64,000 bases of DNA from Neobacillus sp. PS2-9 (GTDB taxonomy: Bacteria; Bacillota; Bacilli; Bacillales; Cytobacillaceae). The number at the start of each line of letters is the position of its first letter. Positions within the stretch are counted from its first letter, which is position 1. The notes under the pieces are model-generated. The model saw only the letters and a program-made list of their open reading frames with translations. It was not told the DNA's origin and ran no database searches. This document shows positions 9,048 to 17,838 of the stretch, piece by piece. The translations under genes and the position numbers were made by a program. The DNA lies in NCBI RefSeq assembly GCF_030915525.1, contig NZ_CP133269.1:1637001-1701000 (forward strand). Direction: 5' to 3'.

Positions 9048-9816
9048 CTCTTTTAATCGTTTTTGGTCTTGGAATTTCCTTTATGGCTAAGTATAGAACG
9101 ATAATCACAACAAACCAATTGATTAGCGCACTGTTAGGTACAGTGGTTTTAATAGCTGCCATAATTGTAAAAAATAGCGTAGGCAACGTTTCACTATATG
9201 CAGCCATTCTCCATAATTGGCGATAATTTAGCTTTCTTCCTAATAGGTTCTTTAATACAAGACCTATTAATGCTAAGATGGACACTTCAATAAAGCTGGC
9301 GGCACTAGAGAAGAGGTAAATAAGCAGCGAAACCACAGGTATAATTACACCCTTTACTCCAGCAATTGTATCGATAAATTTAAGCATTTCATCCTTAGTT
9401 AAACCTTCAAACATGGAATAGGGTGATGTATCAGTCCGTCCTGCTGCAGTAAGGACGAATTCATCCTTTAACAAGGCAAATGCATTTCCTTCGTTCTCCA
9501 CATCGGTTTCAGTCATAGTGCCAGTTGGATCGATGATAATCGTAAAGTTCTCACGATTAATTATGACAGGTACATCGGTTTTTGCTGATAGTTGTCCATT
9601 CTTTATTGAAAAATCAGGCGATTCATTCGTGAGAATCTTCTCAGCGGTATCTATTCCAGTGGTTAAGGCTGTACTAAAATAAATAATGGCAGGTAGAACG
9701 GAAATCAATGTTAGAAAGAACACATAAAGAATAGTTTTTCCGATACCTTGGAAACGAAATAAGGCAATATCTTTTGGAGAGTAGATACTTTTAATAAATT
9801 GTTTAAAAATATTCAT
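9037..9816 (-). CDS. yqgB: DUF1189-family membrane protein
   Basis: A 259-residue membrane protein. One hydrophobic segment lies near residue 25-50 and three to four more in the C-terminal half, with an extracytoplasmic domain of about 110 residues between them. The arrangement fits DUF1189 and the position fits B. subtilis YqgB. The start ATG 9816 follows AAAGGTGG at six bases. Function is unknown. The transcription terminator overlaps its final codons, so the C-terminal sequence is part of the hairpin. Confidence 0.75.
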   Translation of the reverse strand: MNIFKQFIKSIYSPKDIALFRFQGIGKTILYVFFLTLISVLPAIIYFSTALTTGIDTAEKILTNESPDFSIKNGQLSAKTDVPVIINRENFTIIIDPTGTMTETDVENEGNAFALLKDEFVLTAAGRTDTSPYSMFEGLTKDEMLKFIDTIAGVKGVIIPVVSLLIYLFSSAASFIEVSILALIGLVLKNLLGRKLNYRQLWRMAAYSETLPTLFFTIMAAIKTTVPNSALINWFVVIIVLYLAIKEIPRPKTIKRDAP

Positions 9817-9937
9817 AGTGACCACCTTTATACAGATTCCATTCTATTGTATCTTTTGTAGGCCTTATATACAAGAATGCCTTATGAAACCTTTTTGATT
9901 CTCATTCGTAAAAATAATCATAGAAAGGAATGAAAAG

Positions 9938-10423
9938 ATGGAAATAGTGTATTGGTCTTTAATAGCCATTTTATTTATTGTAGCTTTCGTAGGATTGATA
10001 TACCCTATCATTCCTAGCGTCATATTTTTGGTAGCCGGTTTCCTATTGTATGGCGTGTTTTTTAGTTTCGAACCCTTTCATTGGTTATTTTGGGTAATTC
10101 AAGGATTGTTTGTCATTTTATTGTTTGTGGCTGATTATATTGCAAATATGATTGGCATTAAGAAATATGGGGGCTCCAAAGCCGGTATTTGGGGAAGTAC
10201 AATTGGTCTTATTTTTGGACCATTTATTATTCCCGTGTTGGGTATCTTAATTGGCCCTTTTATTGGTGCAATAGCAGCAGAGTTAATCTTCAATAAAAGA
10301 AACTTTACGGATAGCATAAAAATTGGCTTTGGTTCTGTAATAGGCTTTATAAGCAGTGTAGTGACAAAAACCATCATTCAAGCAATAATGATCGGATATT
10401 TCCTAGTAGTTGTTTTAAATTAA
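9938..10423 (+). CDS. yqgC: DUF456-family membrane protein
   Basis: A 161-residue, very hydrophobic protein with about five membrane segments and Gly-rich helices, including the DUF456 pattern GIKKYGGSKAGIWGSTIG followed by GPFIIPVLGILIGPFIGA. It corresponds to B. subtilis YqgC by position (divergent from yqgB, upstream of sodA). AAAGGA stands ahead of the ATG. The function is unknown. Confidence 0.8.
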   Translation: MEIVYWSLIAILFIVAFVGLIYPIIPSVIFLVAGFLLYGVFFSFEPFHWLFWVIQGLFVILLFVADYIANMIGIKKYGGSKAGIWGSTIGLIFGPFIIPVLGILIGPFIGAIAAELIFNKRNFTDSIKIGFGSVIGFISSVVTKTIIQAIMIGYFLVVVLN

Positions 10424-10445
10424 AAAGCCACCTCGGTGGCTTTTT
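10422..10445. terminator. Bidirectional terminator between yqgC and the Fnr-like gene
   Basis: AAAAAGCCACC and GGTGGCTTTTT form a perfect 11-bp stem with a two-base spacing (loop formed by the inner bases), serving both convergent genes. Confidence 0.85.
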
Positions 10446-11142
10446 AATTTAAACCACAAATTTCGAAGGAACAATTTTGGCAATCTACTTCTTCCTTTAA
10501 GCAGTTTATCTTTTTAACAGTGATCTTTTGATTATCATATGAAATGATATCCTTTTCTCGAAGCTCCTTCAAAGAACGTTGAATTACCTCTCGTGTTCCA
10601 AAGGTTAAGTTAGCTAGTTCCTGATGTGTTAGCGGAAGGTCAATAAGGATGCCATCATCTGTCTTCACACCATATGAATTGCACAAGCGGATCAAAATGG
10701 AATACAGGCCTCCTTTTTTTCCATTCATAATTAAGTCCTGGCATTTCATCTGTGCTTTAAGATAACCAGTGCTTAACCAGTAAACGAGCGCATTCATTGC
10801 TTCAGGGTCTGTTAAGATAAATTCTTCAAAATGCTCCCGTTTGACGAGCATCATTTCACAATCAGTTAAAGTTTTCGCATAAAATTGATAATGGGGATTT
10901 GCTTTAAACAACTGATACTCAACAATTAACTCTTGGTTATTCAAGACTTTTAAAATAAACTCTTTTCCTTTTAAATGGACTCTACCAAGTGCAATACTTC
11001 CTTTAAGTAATAAGTAAACATACTCTACTGAATCTTTTTCTTGAAAAAGGACCGAACCAGACTTAATTTTTTGAATCGGTTCTTTTGTCTGGAAAAACTG
11101 AATCATTAAATTATATATAGAAACCATATTGCTTTCCATCAT
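10444..11142 (-). CDS. Crp/Fnr-family regulator with C-terminal Cys cluster
   Basis: A 232-residue regulator with an N-terminal cyclic-nucleotide-binding-like beta-barrel (about residues 20-125), a dimer helix, and a C-terminal HTH containing LTHQELANLTFGTREVIQRS, typical of Crp/Fnr recognition helices. Its last 20 residues hold four cysteines, C214 and C221-x2-C224-x4-C229. The CxxCxxxxC spacing is the same as that of the [4Fe-4S] ligands at the C-terminus of B. subtilis Fnr, unlike E. coli FNR whose cysteines are N-terminal. It is therefore probably an oxygen-sensing Fnr or a paralogue. It is inserted between yqgC and sodA compared with B. subtilis. Start chosen near AGGGAG; ATG 11139 is equally possible. 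Confidence 0.82.
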   Translation of the reverse strand: MMESNMVSIYNLMIQFFQTKEPIQKIKSGSVLFQEKDSVEYVYLLLKGSIALGRVHLKGKEFILKVLNNQELIVEYQLFKANPHYQFYAKTLTDCEMMLVKREHFEEFILTDPEAMNALVYWLSTGYLKAQMKCQDLIMNGKKGGLYSILIRLCNSYGVKTDDGILIDLPLTHQELANLTFGTREVIQRSLKELREKDIISYDNQKITVKKINCLKEEVDCQNCSFEICGLN

Positions 11143-11300
11143 TATCACTCCCTATATATTACAGCTTAACAGAAAAAAGGAAGTAGAATCATGACACTTT
11201 TTCGAAATATTATTAGTTATGAATAAAAATCGTTGAAATGGGGATTGTAAATATGTTAGCCTAAGCATTTTATTTGAAACGCTTTACTAATTTTGGTACT

Positions 11301-11320
11301 CTTAAGCTACAAAGCTTAAG
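11301..11320. other. Perfect 20-bp inverted repeat upstream of sodA
   Basis: CTTAAGCT, ACAA, AGCTTAAG forms an eight-base-pair hairpin or operator-like palindrome about 75 bases before the sodA start. There is no T run after it, so it is not an ordinary terminator. Confidence 0.5.
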
Positions 11321-11395
11321 AAAATTCGAAAAATCGTTGGATTTTTTGATTGACTTTAGCCCAAAAATAATATGAATACATAGGAGGAATTTAAC

Positions 11396-12004
11396 ATGGC
11401 TTTTGAATTACCACAATTACCTTATGCAGAAGATGCTCTTGAACCACACATTGATAAGGAAACAATGAATATTCATCACACAAGACACCACAACACATAC
11501 GTAACAAATCTTAACGCAGCATTACAAGGCAACGAAGAATTACTTTCTAAATCTGTTGAAGAAGTAATTGCAAACTTAGATGCTGTTCCAGAAGCAGTAC
11601 GTACAGCTGTACGTAACAATGGCGGTGGACATGCAAACCACTCTTTATTCTGGCAAATCCTTTCACCAAATGGTGGCGGTGCACCAACTGGTGAATTAGC
11701 AGATGCAATTAACAGCAAATTTGGAAGCATAGAAAGCTTCAAAGAAGAGTTTGCAAAGGCTGCAACTACTCGTTTCGGTTCTGGCTGGGCATGGCTATCA
11801 GTGTCAAACGGTGAATTAGAATTAACAAGCACTCCAAATCAAGATTCTCCATTAATGGAAGGTAAAACTCCTATTCTTGGCTTAGATGTTTGGGAGCATG
11901 CTTACTACCTAAAATATCAAAACAAACGCCCAGACTATATTGGTGCGTTCTGGAACGTTGTAAACTGGGATGAAGTTGCTAAACGTTACAACGAAGCAAA
12001 ATAA
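11396..12004 (+). CDS. sodA: Superoxide dismutase (Mn type)
   Basis: A 202-residue cytoplasmic enzyme converting superoxide to hydrogen peroxide and oxygen. The family motifs are clear: [18 protein letters not shown] at the N-terminus, [10 protein letters not shown] with metal-ligand His, the [11 protein letters not shown] second ligand, FGSGWAWL, and [18 protein letters not shown] with the Asp and His ligands. The Gly-rich SPNGGG segment favours manganese over iron. AGGAGG precedes the ATG. It is a single-gene unit ended by a strong terminator. The base composition and codon use look like those of a highly expressed gene. Confidence 0.96.
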   Translation: MAFELPQLPYAEDALEPHIDKETMNIHHTRHHNTYVTNLNAALQGNEELLSKSVEEVIANLDAVPEAVRTAVRNNGGGHANHSLFWQILSPNGGGAPTGELADAINSKFGSIESFKEEFAKAATTRFGSGWAWLSVSNGELELTSTPNQDSPLMEGKTPILGLDVWEHAYYLKYQNKRPDYIGAFWNVVNWDEVAKRYNEAK

Positions 12005-12018
12005 TTCCAAATAAAAAC

Positions 12019-12060
12019 AAAAAGACAGCTGTTTTTATAAGCAGCTGTCTTTTTGTTTGT
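12019..12060 (+). terminator. Rho-independent terminator after sodA
   Basis: A 13-bp stem AAAAAGACAGCTG/CAGCTGTCTTTTT with a ten-base loop is followed by a T-rich tail. Confidence 0.88.
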
Positions 12061-12133
12061 TCCGATACCCGAAAAATTTGAATAGAAACCACTCTCTTGT
12101 TAAAGACTACCCTTTAGATAAAGGGGAGTTTTA

Positions 12134-13351
12134 ATGGTGAAAAAATCAAAAATTTTAGGTGATGTAGAATTAACAAAAGATCTAACACTTTTGTTAGTTA
12201 TTGGAGGGTTATATTCATTAAGTGTTGCTCTTTCCAATACATTTGTGAATATATACCTATGGAAACAAACAGGAAGTTATTTTGATCTAGCACTTTATAA
12301 TCTTTCAATTGTCGTTTTACAACTGTTGACGTTTATCTTAGCAGGACGGTGGGCAAAGAAAATCGATAGGGTTATTGTACTTAGAATCGGTGTGATTTTC
12401 TTGGCTATCTTTTATCTAATGGTATTAATTACTGGAACAAAGGCTTCCTCCTTTTTATTACTTTTGGGCAGTCTCCTGGGTATAGGGTATGGTTTTTATT
12501 GGCTAGCCTACAATGTTTTAACCTTTGAAATTACAGAACCAGAAACTAGAGATTTTTTTAACGGATTTTTAGGAATTCTTAGCTCAGCAGGGGGAATGAT
12601 AGGTCCATTAGCTGCTGGATTCATCATCACTAGATTTGAAAAATTCACCGGATATACCTTTGTATTTGGATTGTCCTTAGCATTATTTGCACTTGCTGTG
12701 TTTATCAGCTTTTCTTTAAAGCCGAGACCTGCTGCAGGGAGATATTGTTTTAGACGTATATTAGAGGAAAGAAAACTAAATGAAAATTGGCGTCTCGTTA
12801 CCAATGCCCATTTTTTTCAGGGACTAAGAGAAGGGACGTTTTTATTTGTTATCTCCGTGTTTGTTTATATCTCAACTGGAAGTGAAATGGCTCTAGGTAC
12901 ATTTGGTTTGATTAACTCGGGCATTTCCTTTGTTGCTTATTACCTTGCATCCCGCTTAATCAAAAAGAACAATCGCAAAAAAGCCATTCTTATTGGTGGT
13001 CTAATACTATATGCGGCCGTCTTAATCATTGTCTGGGATGTAAATTTCGTAAAACTGTTAATTTATGCTGCTATGATTGCTCTGGCCTATCCACTCTTGC
13101 TTGTCCCGTATATGTCAACTACCTATGATGTGATAGGAAACGGGTGGAAAGCTGCAGAAATGAGAATTGAGTATATCGTTGTAAGAGAAATCTTTCTAAA
13201 CTTAGGACGAATCGTTTCTATCCTTGCCTTTATTGCCGCAGTCACATGGTTTAATGAGGATCAAAGTATTCCTATATTATTGTTAATATTAGGTGCAGGT
13301 CATTCTTTGATTTATTTATTTATAAAAAGGGTTCAATTACCCGTAGCGTAA
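12134..13351 (+). CDS. yqgE: Major facilitator superfamily transporter
   Basis: A 405-residue membrane protein with about 12 hydrophobic helices and the basic loop between helices 2 and 3 (GRWAKKIDRVIVLRIG) typical of MFS transporters. It matches B. subtilis YqgE by its place between sodA and pbpA. The substrate cannot be told from the sequence. GGGGAG lies ahead of the ATG. A hairpin immediately after the stop ends the unit. Confidence 0.85.
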   Translation: MVKKSKILGDVELTKDLTLLLVIGGLYSLSVALSNTFVNIYLWKQTGSYFDLALYNLSIVVLQLLTFILAGRWAKKIDRVIVLRIGVIFLAIFYLMVLITGTKASSFLLLLGSLLGIGYGFYWLAYNVLTFEITEPETRDFFNGFLGILSSAGGMIGPLAAGFIITRFEKFTGYTFVFGLSLALFALAVFISFSLKPRPAAGRYCFRRILEERKLNENWRLVTNAHFFQGLREGTFLFVISVFVYISTGSEMALGTFGLINSGISFVAYYLASRLIKKNNRKKAILIGGLILYAAVLIIVWDVNFVKLLIYAAMIALAYPLLLVPYMSTTYDVIGNGWKAAEMRIEYIVVREIFLNLGRIVSILAFIAAVTWFNEDQSIPILLLILGAGHSLIYLFIKRVQLPVA

Positions 13352-13379
13352 TGAGGCTGACAAATCAGCCTCATTTTCC
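13352..13379 (+). terminator. Terminator after the MFS gene
   Basis: GAGGCTGA and TCAGCCTC form an eight-base-pair stem beginning right at the stop codon; the following T run is short (TTTT). Confidence 0.65.
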
Positions 13380-13487
13380 ATTTCAAAGAGAATTTAATAA
13401 AAAATGTCGAAATACGCAAAATTGGTAAGGGTTATTCATAGAAAAAAAGCTCATTTTCTTATAAAATAGAGGATGTTGTGTTAAGCC

Positions 13488-15671
13488 TTGAAAAAAAGGA
13501 AGTGTGTAAGAACCTTGAATAAAAAGAAAAAAAAGAAGACGCATGTACCGTTCCGTTTAAATATGTTATTTTTTGTGGTTTTTGCGCTGTTTTCCATTCT
13601 CATCCTTCGCTTGGGTGAATTACAAATTGTTTTTGGTGATGATTTTAAACGGGAAATTGAACGAACAGAGGATATCACCGTAAATAACCCTGTCCCAAGA
13701 GGAAAAATGTATGATCGAAATGGGAAAGCCATAGTTGATAATAAACCTTTAAATGCCATTACTTATACAAAGAATCAAAGTACTACGCAAGAAGAAATGT
13801 TGAAAACAGCAGAGAAATTGGCGAAATTTATTGAGATGGACACAAAAAAAATACCTGTAAGAGATAAAAAAGACTTTTGGATTATGAAGTATCCTGAAAA
13901 GGCAAAGGCCTTAATCTCTAAAAAAGAATGGGATAAATATAAGCAAAAAAAATTAACTGACAAAGAAATCTATCAAATGCAAATTGATAGAATTGAAAAT
14001 GATGATCTTATGGAGCTAGAAAATGATCAAAAGGCAATGAGAGTCCTAGCGATTTATAGGAAATTCAATAGCGGATATGCACTAACACCACAAATCGTAA
14101 AAAATAAAGATGTAAAACCTGAAGAATTTGCGATTGTTAGTGAAAACTTAGAAAATCTTCCAGGTGTGGACACAACCACTGATTGGGACCGAACCTATCC
14201 GTTTGGTGATACATTAGGGTCCATTTTAGGGAATGTTTCATCATCTGAGGCAGGAATACCAAAAGAACAGGTAAGTAAATATCTTGCCCGAGACTATAGC
14301 AGAAATGACCGTGTGGGACAAAGTTATATTGAATTAAAGTATGAGGATGTCCTTCATGGTCAAAAAGCTAAAGTGAAAAATGTGACAGATAAGTCTGGGA
14401 AAGTTCTTTCTACTGAAGTTGTTTCTGAAGGGAAAAGGGGAAAAGACCTTGTTTTAACCATTGATATGGATTTACAGAAGCAGGTAGAAAAAATTATTGA
14501 AGATGAGATGTGGGATGCCAAGAAAAAGCCAAATACTGCACTATTGGATCGTGCTTTTGTAGTAGTCATGAATCCTAAAACAGGAGAAATTTTGTCATTG
14601 GCCGGAAAGCAGATTGGTAAGAACAAAGAGGGTAAGACCGTAATGAAAGACTTTGCTGGAGGAAATATTACATCCTCCTATAACGTCGGTTCTGCTGTTA
14701 AAGGAGCAACCATCCTAACGGGTTATAAAACGGGAGCAATAAGTCCTGGAGACACTCAACTGGATGAACCTTTAGTTATTAAAGGTACACAGGTGAAAAA
14801 ATCCTGGAAAACATTTGGAAGAATCAATGACTTAAGAGCACTTCAAGTCTCTTCTAACGTTTATATGTGGAAAACAGTTATTGCGATGGCCCATGGACGT
14901 TATGTCCCTAACGGACCATTAATATTAGATACAGAAAAGACATTTAATACAATGAGACAGAGCTTTAGTCAATTTGGACTTGGTACCCGGACTGGGATTG
15001 ACCTGCCAAACGAAGCGAGCGGTTTTCCGGGTTCAGAAAAGAAACCAGGTTTGCTTCTTGACTTTGCCATTGGTCAATATGATACCTATACACCGATTCA
15101 GCTTGCACAGTATGTTTCTACAATTGCTAACGGTGGTTATCGTGTGCAGCCACATATCGTTAAGGAAATTCGCGAGCCAATAATGGAGAATAATGAATTA
15201 GGTCCTATTATTGAAGAAATGCAACCTAAAGTATTAAATCGTGTGGATATGAAAGAACAATGGATCAAACGAGTACAAGAAGGTTTCCGCATGGTTATGC
15301 AGGTGGGCGATGGTACAGCTACTAGTTACTTTAAAAGTGCTCCGTACCACCCAGCTGGTAAAACAGGAACGGCACAGGCCTTTTATTACGGGTCTGATAA
15401 ATCTAAATATGGTACACCAGTCATGAACTTAAGTCTTGTTAGCTTTGCACCTTCAGACAATCCTGAAGTAGCTTTGGCTGTTATGGTACCATGGGCATAC
15501 CAAGGAAATAGTGGGCCGAGTGTGAATAACTTAATTGGCCGAAAAGTAATGGATGCATACTTTGACTTAAAAAAGAATCGTAATAGTACGGGAGAATCAG
15601 CAACTACAGAACAACAACAGACTGAAAATACTACTAACACAAATCAAAACAACCAGCAATCTGGTCAATAA
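13488..15671 (+). CDS. pbpA: Class B penicillin-binding protein 2A (PbpA)
   Basis: A 727-residue bifunctional-fold cell-wall transpeptidase. A basic cytoplasmic tail is followed by a membrane anchor (about residues 24-45), a PBP dimer domain beginning at VPRGKMYDRNG, and the transpeptidase domain with S402-x-x-K (GSAVKG), SSN and KTGTA motifs. PBP2A of B. subtilis makes side-wall peptidoglycan with the elongasome. The C-terminal 25 residues are Asn/Gln/Thr-rich and probably disordered. The start is uncertain: TTG 13488 and TTG 13515 both have weak Shine-Dalgarno sequences at long spacing. A terminator follows. Confidence 0.92.
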   Translation: MKKRKCVRTLNKKKKKKTHVPFRLNMLFFVVFALFSILILRLGELQIVFGDDFKREIERTEDITVNNPVPRGKMYDRNGKAIVDNKPLNAITYTKNQSTTQEEMLKTAEKLAKFIEMDTKKIPVRDKKDFWIMKYPEKAKALISKKEWDKYKQKKLTDKEIYQMQIDRIENDDLMELENDQKAMRVLAIYRKFNSGYALTPQIVKNKDVKPEEFAIVSENLENLPGVDTTTDWDRTYPFGDTLGSILGNVSSSEAGIPKEQVSKYLARDYSRNDRVGQSYIELKYEDVLHGQKAKVKNVTDKSGKVLSTEVVSEGKRGKDLVLTIDMDLQKQVEKIIEDEMWDAKKKPNTALLDRAFVVVMNPKTGEILSLAGKQIGKNKEGKTVMKDFAGGNITSSYNVGSAVKGATILTGYKTGAISPGDTQLDEPLVIKGTQVKKSWKTFGRINDLRALQVSSNVYMWKTVIAMAHGRYVPNGPLILDTEKTFNTMRQSFSQFGLGTRTGIDLPNEASGFPGSEKKPGLLLDFAIGQYDTYTPIQLAQYVSTIANGGYRVQPHIVKEIREPIMENNELGPIIEEMQPKVLNRVDMKEQWIKRVQEGFRMVMQVGDGTATSYFKSAPYHPAGKTGTAQAFYYGSDKSKYGTPVMNLSLVSFAPSDNPEVALAVMVPWAYQGNSGPSVNNLIGRKVMDAYFDLKKNRNSTGESATTEQQQTENTTNTNQNNQQSGQ

Positions 15672-15681
15672 TCAAATCTTG

Positions 15682-15714
15682 AACTGTCTCCACATTTGGA
15701 GGCAGTTTTTTTTA
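15682..15714 (+). terminator. Rho-independent terminator after pbpA
   Basis: A ten-base-pair stem (AACTGTCTCC/GGAGGCAGTT, one G-T pair) is followed by eight T residues. Confidence 0.85.
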
Positions 15715-15792
15715 TAACATGACAATGATTTGAGCATGATAACATTACATAACAAAGTATCTGTATAGAAGGGGACTTAATTAGATAGTGAA

Positions 15793-15852
15793 TTTACAAA
15801 AGCTCTACATAGATTTACAAAACCTTTACAATTAATTAAAACACGGTTTACA
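15793..15852 (+). promoter_or_regulatory. PhoP (Pho box) operator array upstream of pstS
   Basis: Six TT(A/T)ACA-like hexamers occur at 10-11 bp steps: TTTACA 15793, TCTACA 15804, TTTACA 15814, TTTACA 15825, TTAAAA 15836 and TTTACA 15847. This matches the direct-repeat PhoP boxes of Bacillus Pho-regulon promoters and predicts induction of the pst operon in phosphate starvation. Confidence 0.85.
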
Positions 15853-15922
15853 GTGAAGGTTTATTCTTAAACATGTAAGGAAGACAAACATTAATACGAA
15901 AATTCTTAGGGGGAATTAAGAA

Positions 15923-16834
15923 ATGAAAAGCCTGAAAAAATTAAGCTTATTTTCGATTCTAGCAGCAGTAATGGTAATGATGGCTGCTTGTGGAGGCGGA
16001 GCTGATACTGATAAAAAAGATGGAACAGCTGATGGTGGAAATAAAGAACTTTCTGGCTCATTAGTCATTTCTGGTTCATCTGCGATGCAGCCATTAGTTG
16101 CAGCTGCAGCAGAAGAATTTATGGCAGACAATCCAAATGTAGATATTCAAGTAAATGCTGGTGGATCTGGTACAGGTTTATCACAAGTAGCTGAAGGTTC
16201 TGTGCAAATTGGTAACTCTGACGTTTTTGCTGAAGAAAAAGAAGGTATTCCTGCTGACCAGCTTGTTGATCATAAAGTAGCTGTAGTTGGAATCACTGCT
16301 GCTGTTAACCCTAATGCAGGTATTAAAGATATTTCAAAAGAAGATTTAATTAAAGTCTTTACTGGAAAAGTGACGAACTGGAAAGAAGTTGGCGGTAAGG
16401 ATCAAAAAATCGTTTTAGTAAACCGTCCTGATTCATCTGGTACTCGTGCAGTATTCAATAAATTTGGTTTAGATGGTGCAACACCAGCTGAAGGAATCAC
16501 TGAAGATTCATCAAACACAGTTAAGAAAATTATCAATGAAACAGATGGAGCAGTTGGATATCTTGCATTCTCATATTTCACTGATGATAAAGTTACACCA
16601 CTTTCAATTGACGGAGTAAAACCTACTGATGAGAACGTTCAATCTGGTAAATTCCCAATCTGGGCATATGAACACTCATATACGAAAGGTGAGCCTGATG
16701 GCCTTGCAAAAGCGTTCCTTGACTATTTAATGTCAGATGATATTCAAAACAATCTGTTAAAAGAACAAGGATACCTTCCTGTTACAAAAATGAAGGTTGA
16801 ACGTGATGCAGAAGGAAATCAGAAAAACCTATAA
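15923..16834 (+). CDS. pstS: Phosphate-binding lipoprotein PstS
   Basis: A 303-residue high-affinity phosphate-binding protein. A signal peptide ends in a lipobox (MMAAC, Cys at about residue 23), so it is anchored on the outer face of the membrane. The mature part has the phosphate-binding loop patterns ISGSSAMQPLV, GSGTGLSQVAEGSVQIGNSD and the RPDSSGTR segment. It delivers phosphate to PstCAB. First gene of the operon behind the PhoP boxes; GGGGG stands ahead of the ATG. A hairpin between pstS and pstC probably raises pstS expression relative to the downstream genes. Confidence 0.95.
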   Translation: MKSLKKLSLFSILAAVMVMMAACGGGADTDKKDGTADGGNKELSGSLVISGSSAMQPLVAAAAEEFMADNPNVDIQVNAGGSGTGLSQVAEGSVQIGNSDVFAEEKEGIPADQLVDHKVAVVGITAAVNPNAGIKDISKEDLIKVFTGKVTNWKEVGGKDQKIVLVNRPDSSGTRAVFNKFGLDGATPAEGITEDSSNTVKKIINETDGAVGYLAFSYFTDDKVTPLSIDGVKPTDENVQSGKFPIWAYEHSYTKGEPDGLAKAFLDYLMSDDIQNNLLKEQGYLPVTKMKVERDAEGNQKNL

Positions 16835-16857
16835 GCAGTAAAACTTTTAAAAGTAAA

Positions 16858-16882
16858 GGGTAAATGCAGGATGCATTTACCC
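16858..16882 (+). terminator. Intra-operon hairpin between pstS and pstC
   Basis: GGGTAAATGCA and TGCATTTACCC form a perfect 11-bp stem with a three-base loop but no following T run. It is probably a partial terminator or an mRNA 3'-end stabiliser that makes pstS the most abundant product. Confidence 0.65.
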
Positions 16883-16917
16883 TCTTATGACGTATTCATA
16901 GGGGTGTTTGGATTTAT

Positions 16918-17838
16918 ATGGAAAAAACAATTCCTGCAAGTGAGAGATTGTTAAAATCAAAAAAGAGTTTAATGTCTGGGGAACTGCGAGGCAAGGTTAT
17001 TGTCATACTATGTGCTGTAATTATGATCTCAGCAACCATTTCAATCACCATTTTCTTAGGCACAAAAGGGCTACAATCTTTTATTAAAAATGGTGTCAGT
17101 GTGATTGAGTTTATCACCAGTTCGAATTGGAACCCTACAAATAAAGCAAATCCGGGGTATGGCGCCTTACCATTTATCTTCGGCTCCTTTGCCGTTACTT
17201 TCCTTTCGGCGCTAGTTGCTGCACCATTAGGCATTGGCGGTGCTATTTTTATGACCGAAATTGCACCCTCTTGGGGAAGGAAAATTTTACAGCCAGTCAT
17301 TGAGTTATTGGTGGGAATTCCCTCCGTTGTTTATGGATTCATCGGACTTACCGTGTTAGTTCCTTTTATAAGGGAAAATGTGGGCGGACTCGGCTTTAGT
17401 TTATTATCTGGAACGATTGTGCTTTCAATTATGATTTTGCCAACCGTAACGACCATTGCGACAGACGCAATGAGTTCTATACCAAAAAATCTTCGTGAAG
17501 GTTCCTATGCGTTAGGTGCCACACGTTGGCAGACTATTCGTAAAGTATTACTACCAGCAGCATTACCCACTCTTTTAACGGCAATCGTGCTAGGTATGGC
17601 CAGAGCCTTTGGGGAAGCACTAGCTGTTCAAATGGTTATTGGTAACGTAAGAGACTTACCATCAAGCATATTAGATGCATCAGCAACTTTAACAACGATT
17701 ATTACACTCAATATGGGACATACAACCTATGGAAGTGTTGAAAATAATACTCTTTGGTCAATGGGATTGATTTTATTAATCATGTCTTTTGCGTTTATTC
17801 TCCTTATTCGCTATCTCTCTTCTAGGAGGAAAATGTAA
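16918..17838 (+). CDS. pstC: Phosphate ABC transporter permease PstC
   Basis: A 306-residue membrane permease with about six transmembrane helices. The cytoplasmic EAA-like loop (LREGSYALGATRWQTIRKVLLP) contacts the ATPase. It pairs with PstA to form the phosphate channel. The stop codon overlaps the pstA start by one base (TAATG), so translation is coupled. The length and motif positions match the PstC family. Confidence 0.94.
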   Translation: MEKTIPASERLLKSKKSLMSGELRGKVIVILCAVIMISATISITIFLGTKGLQSFIKNGVSVIEFITSSNWNPTNKANPGYGALPFIFGSFAVTFLSALVAAPLGIGGAIFMTEIAPSWGRKILQPVIELLVGIPSVVYGFIGLTVLVPFIRENVGGLGFSLLSGTIVLSIMILPTVTTIATDAMSSIPKNLREGSYALGATRWQTIRKVLLPAALPTLLTAIVLGMARAFGEALAVQMVIGNVRDLPSSILDASATLTTIITLNMGHTTYGSVENNTLWSMGLILLIMSFAFILLIRYLSSRRKM

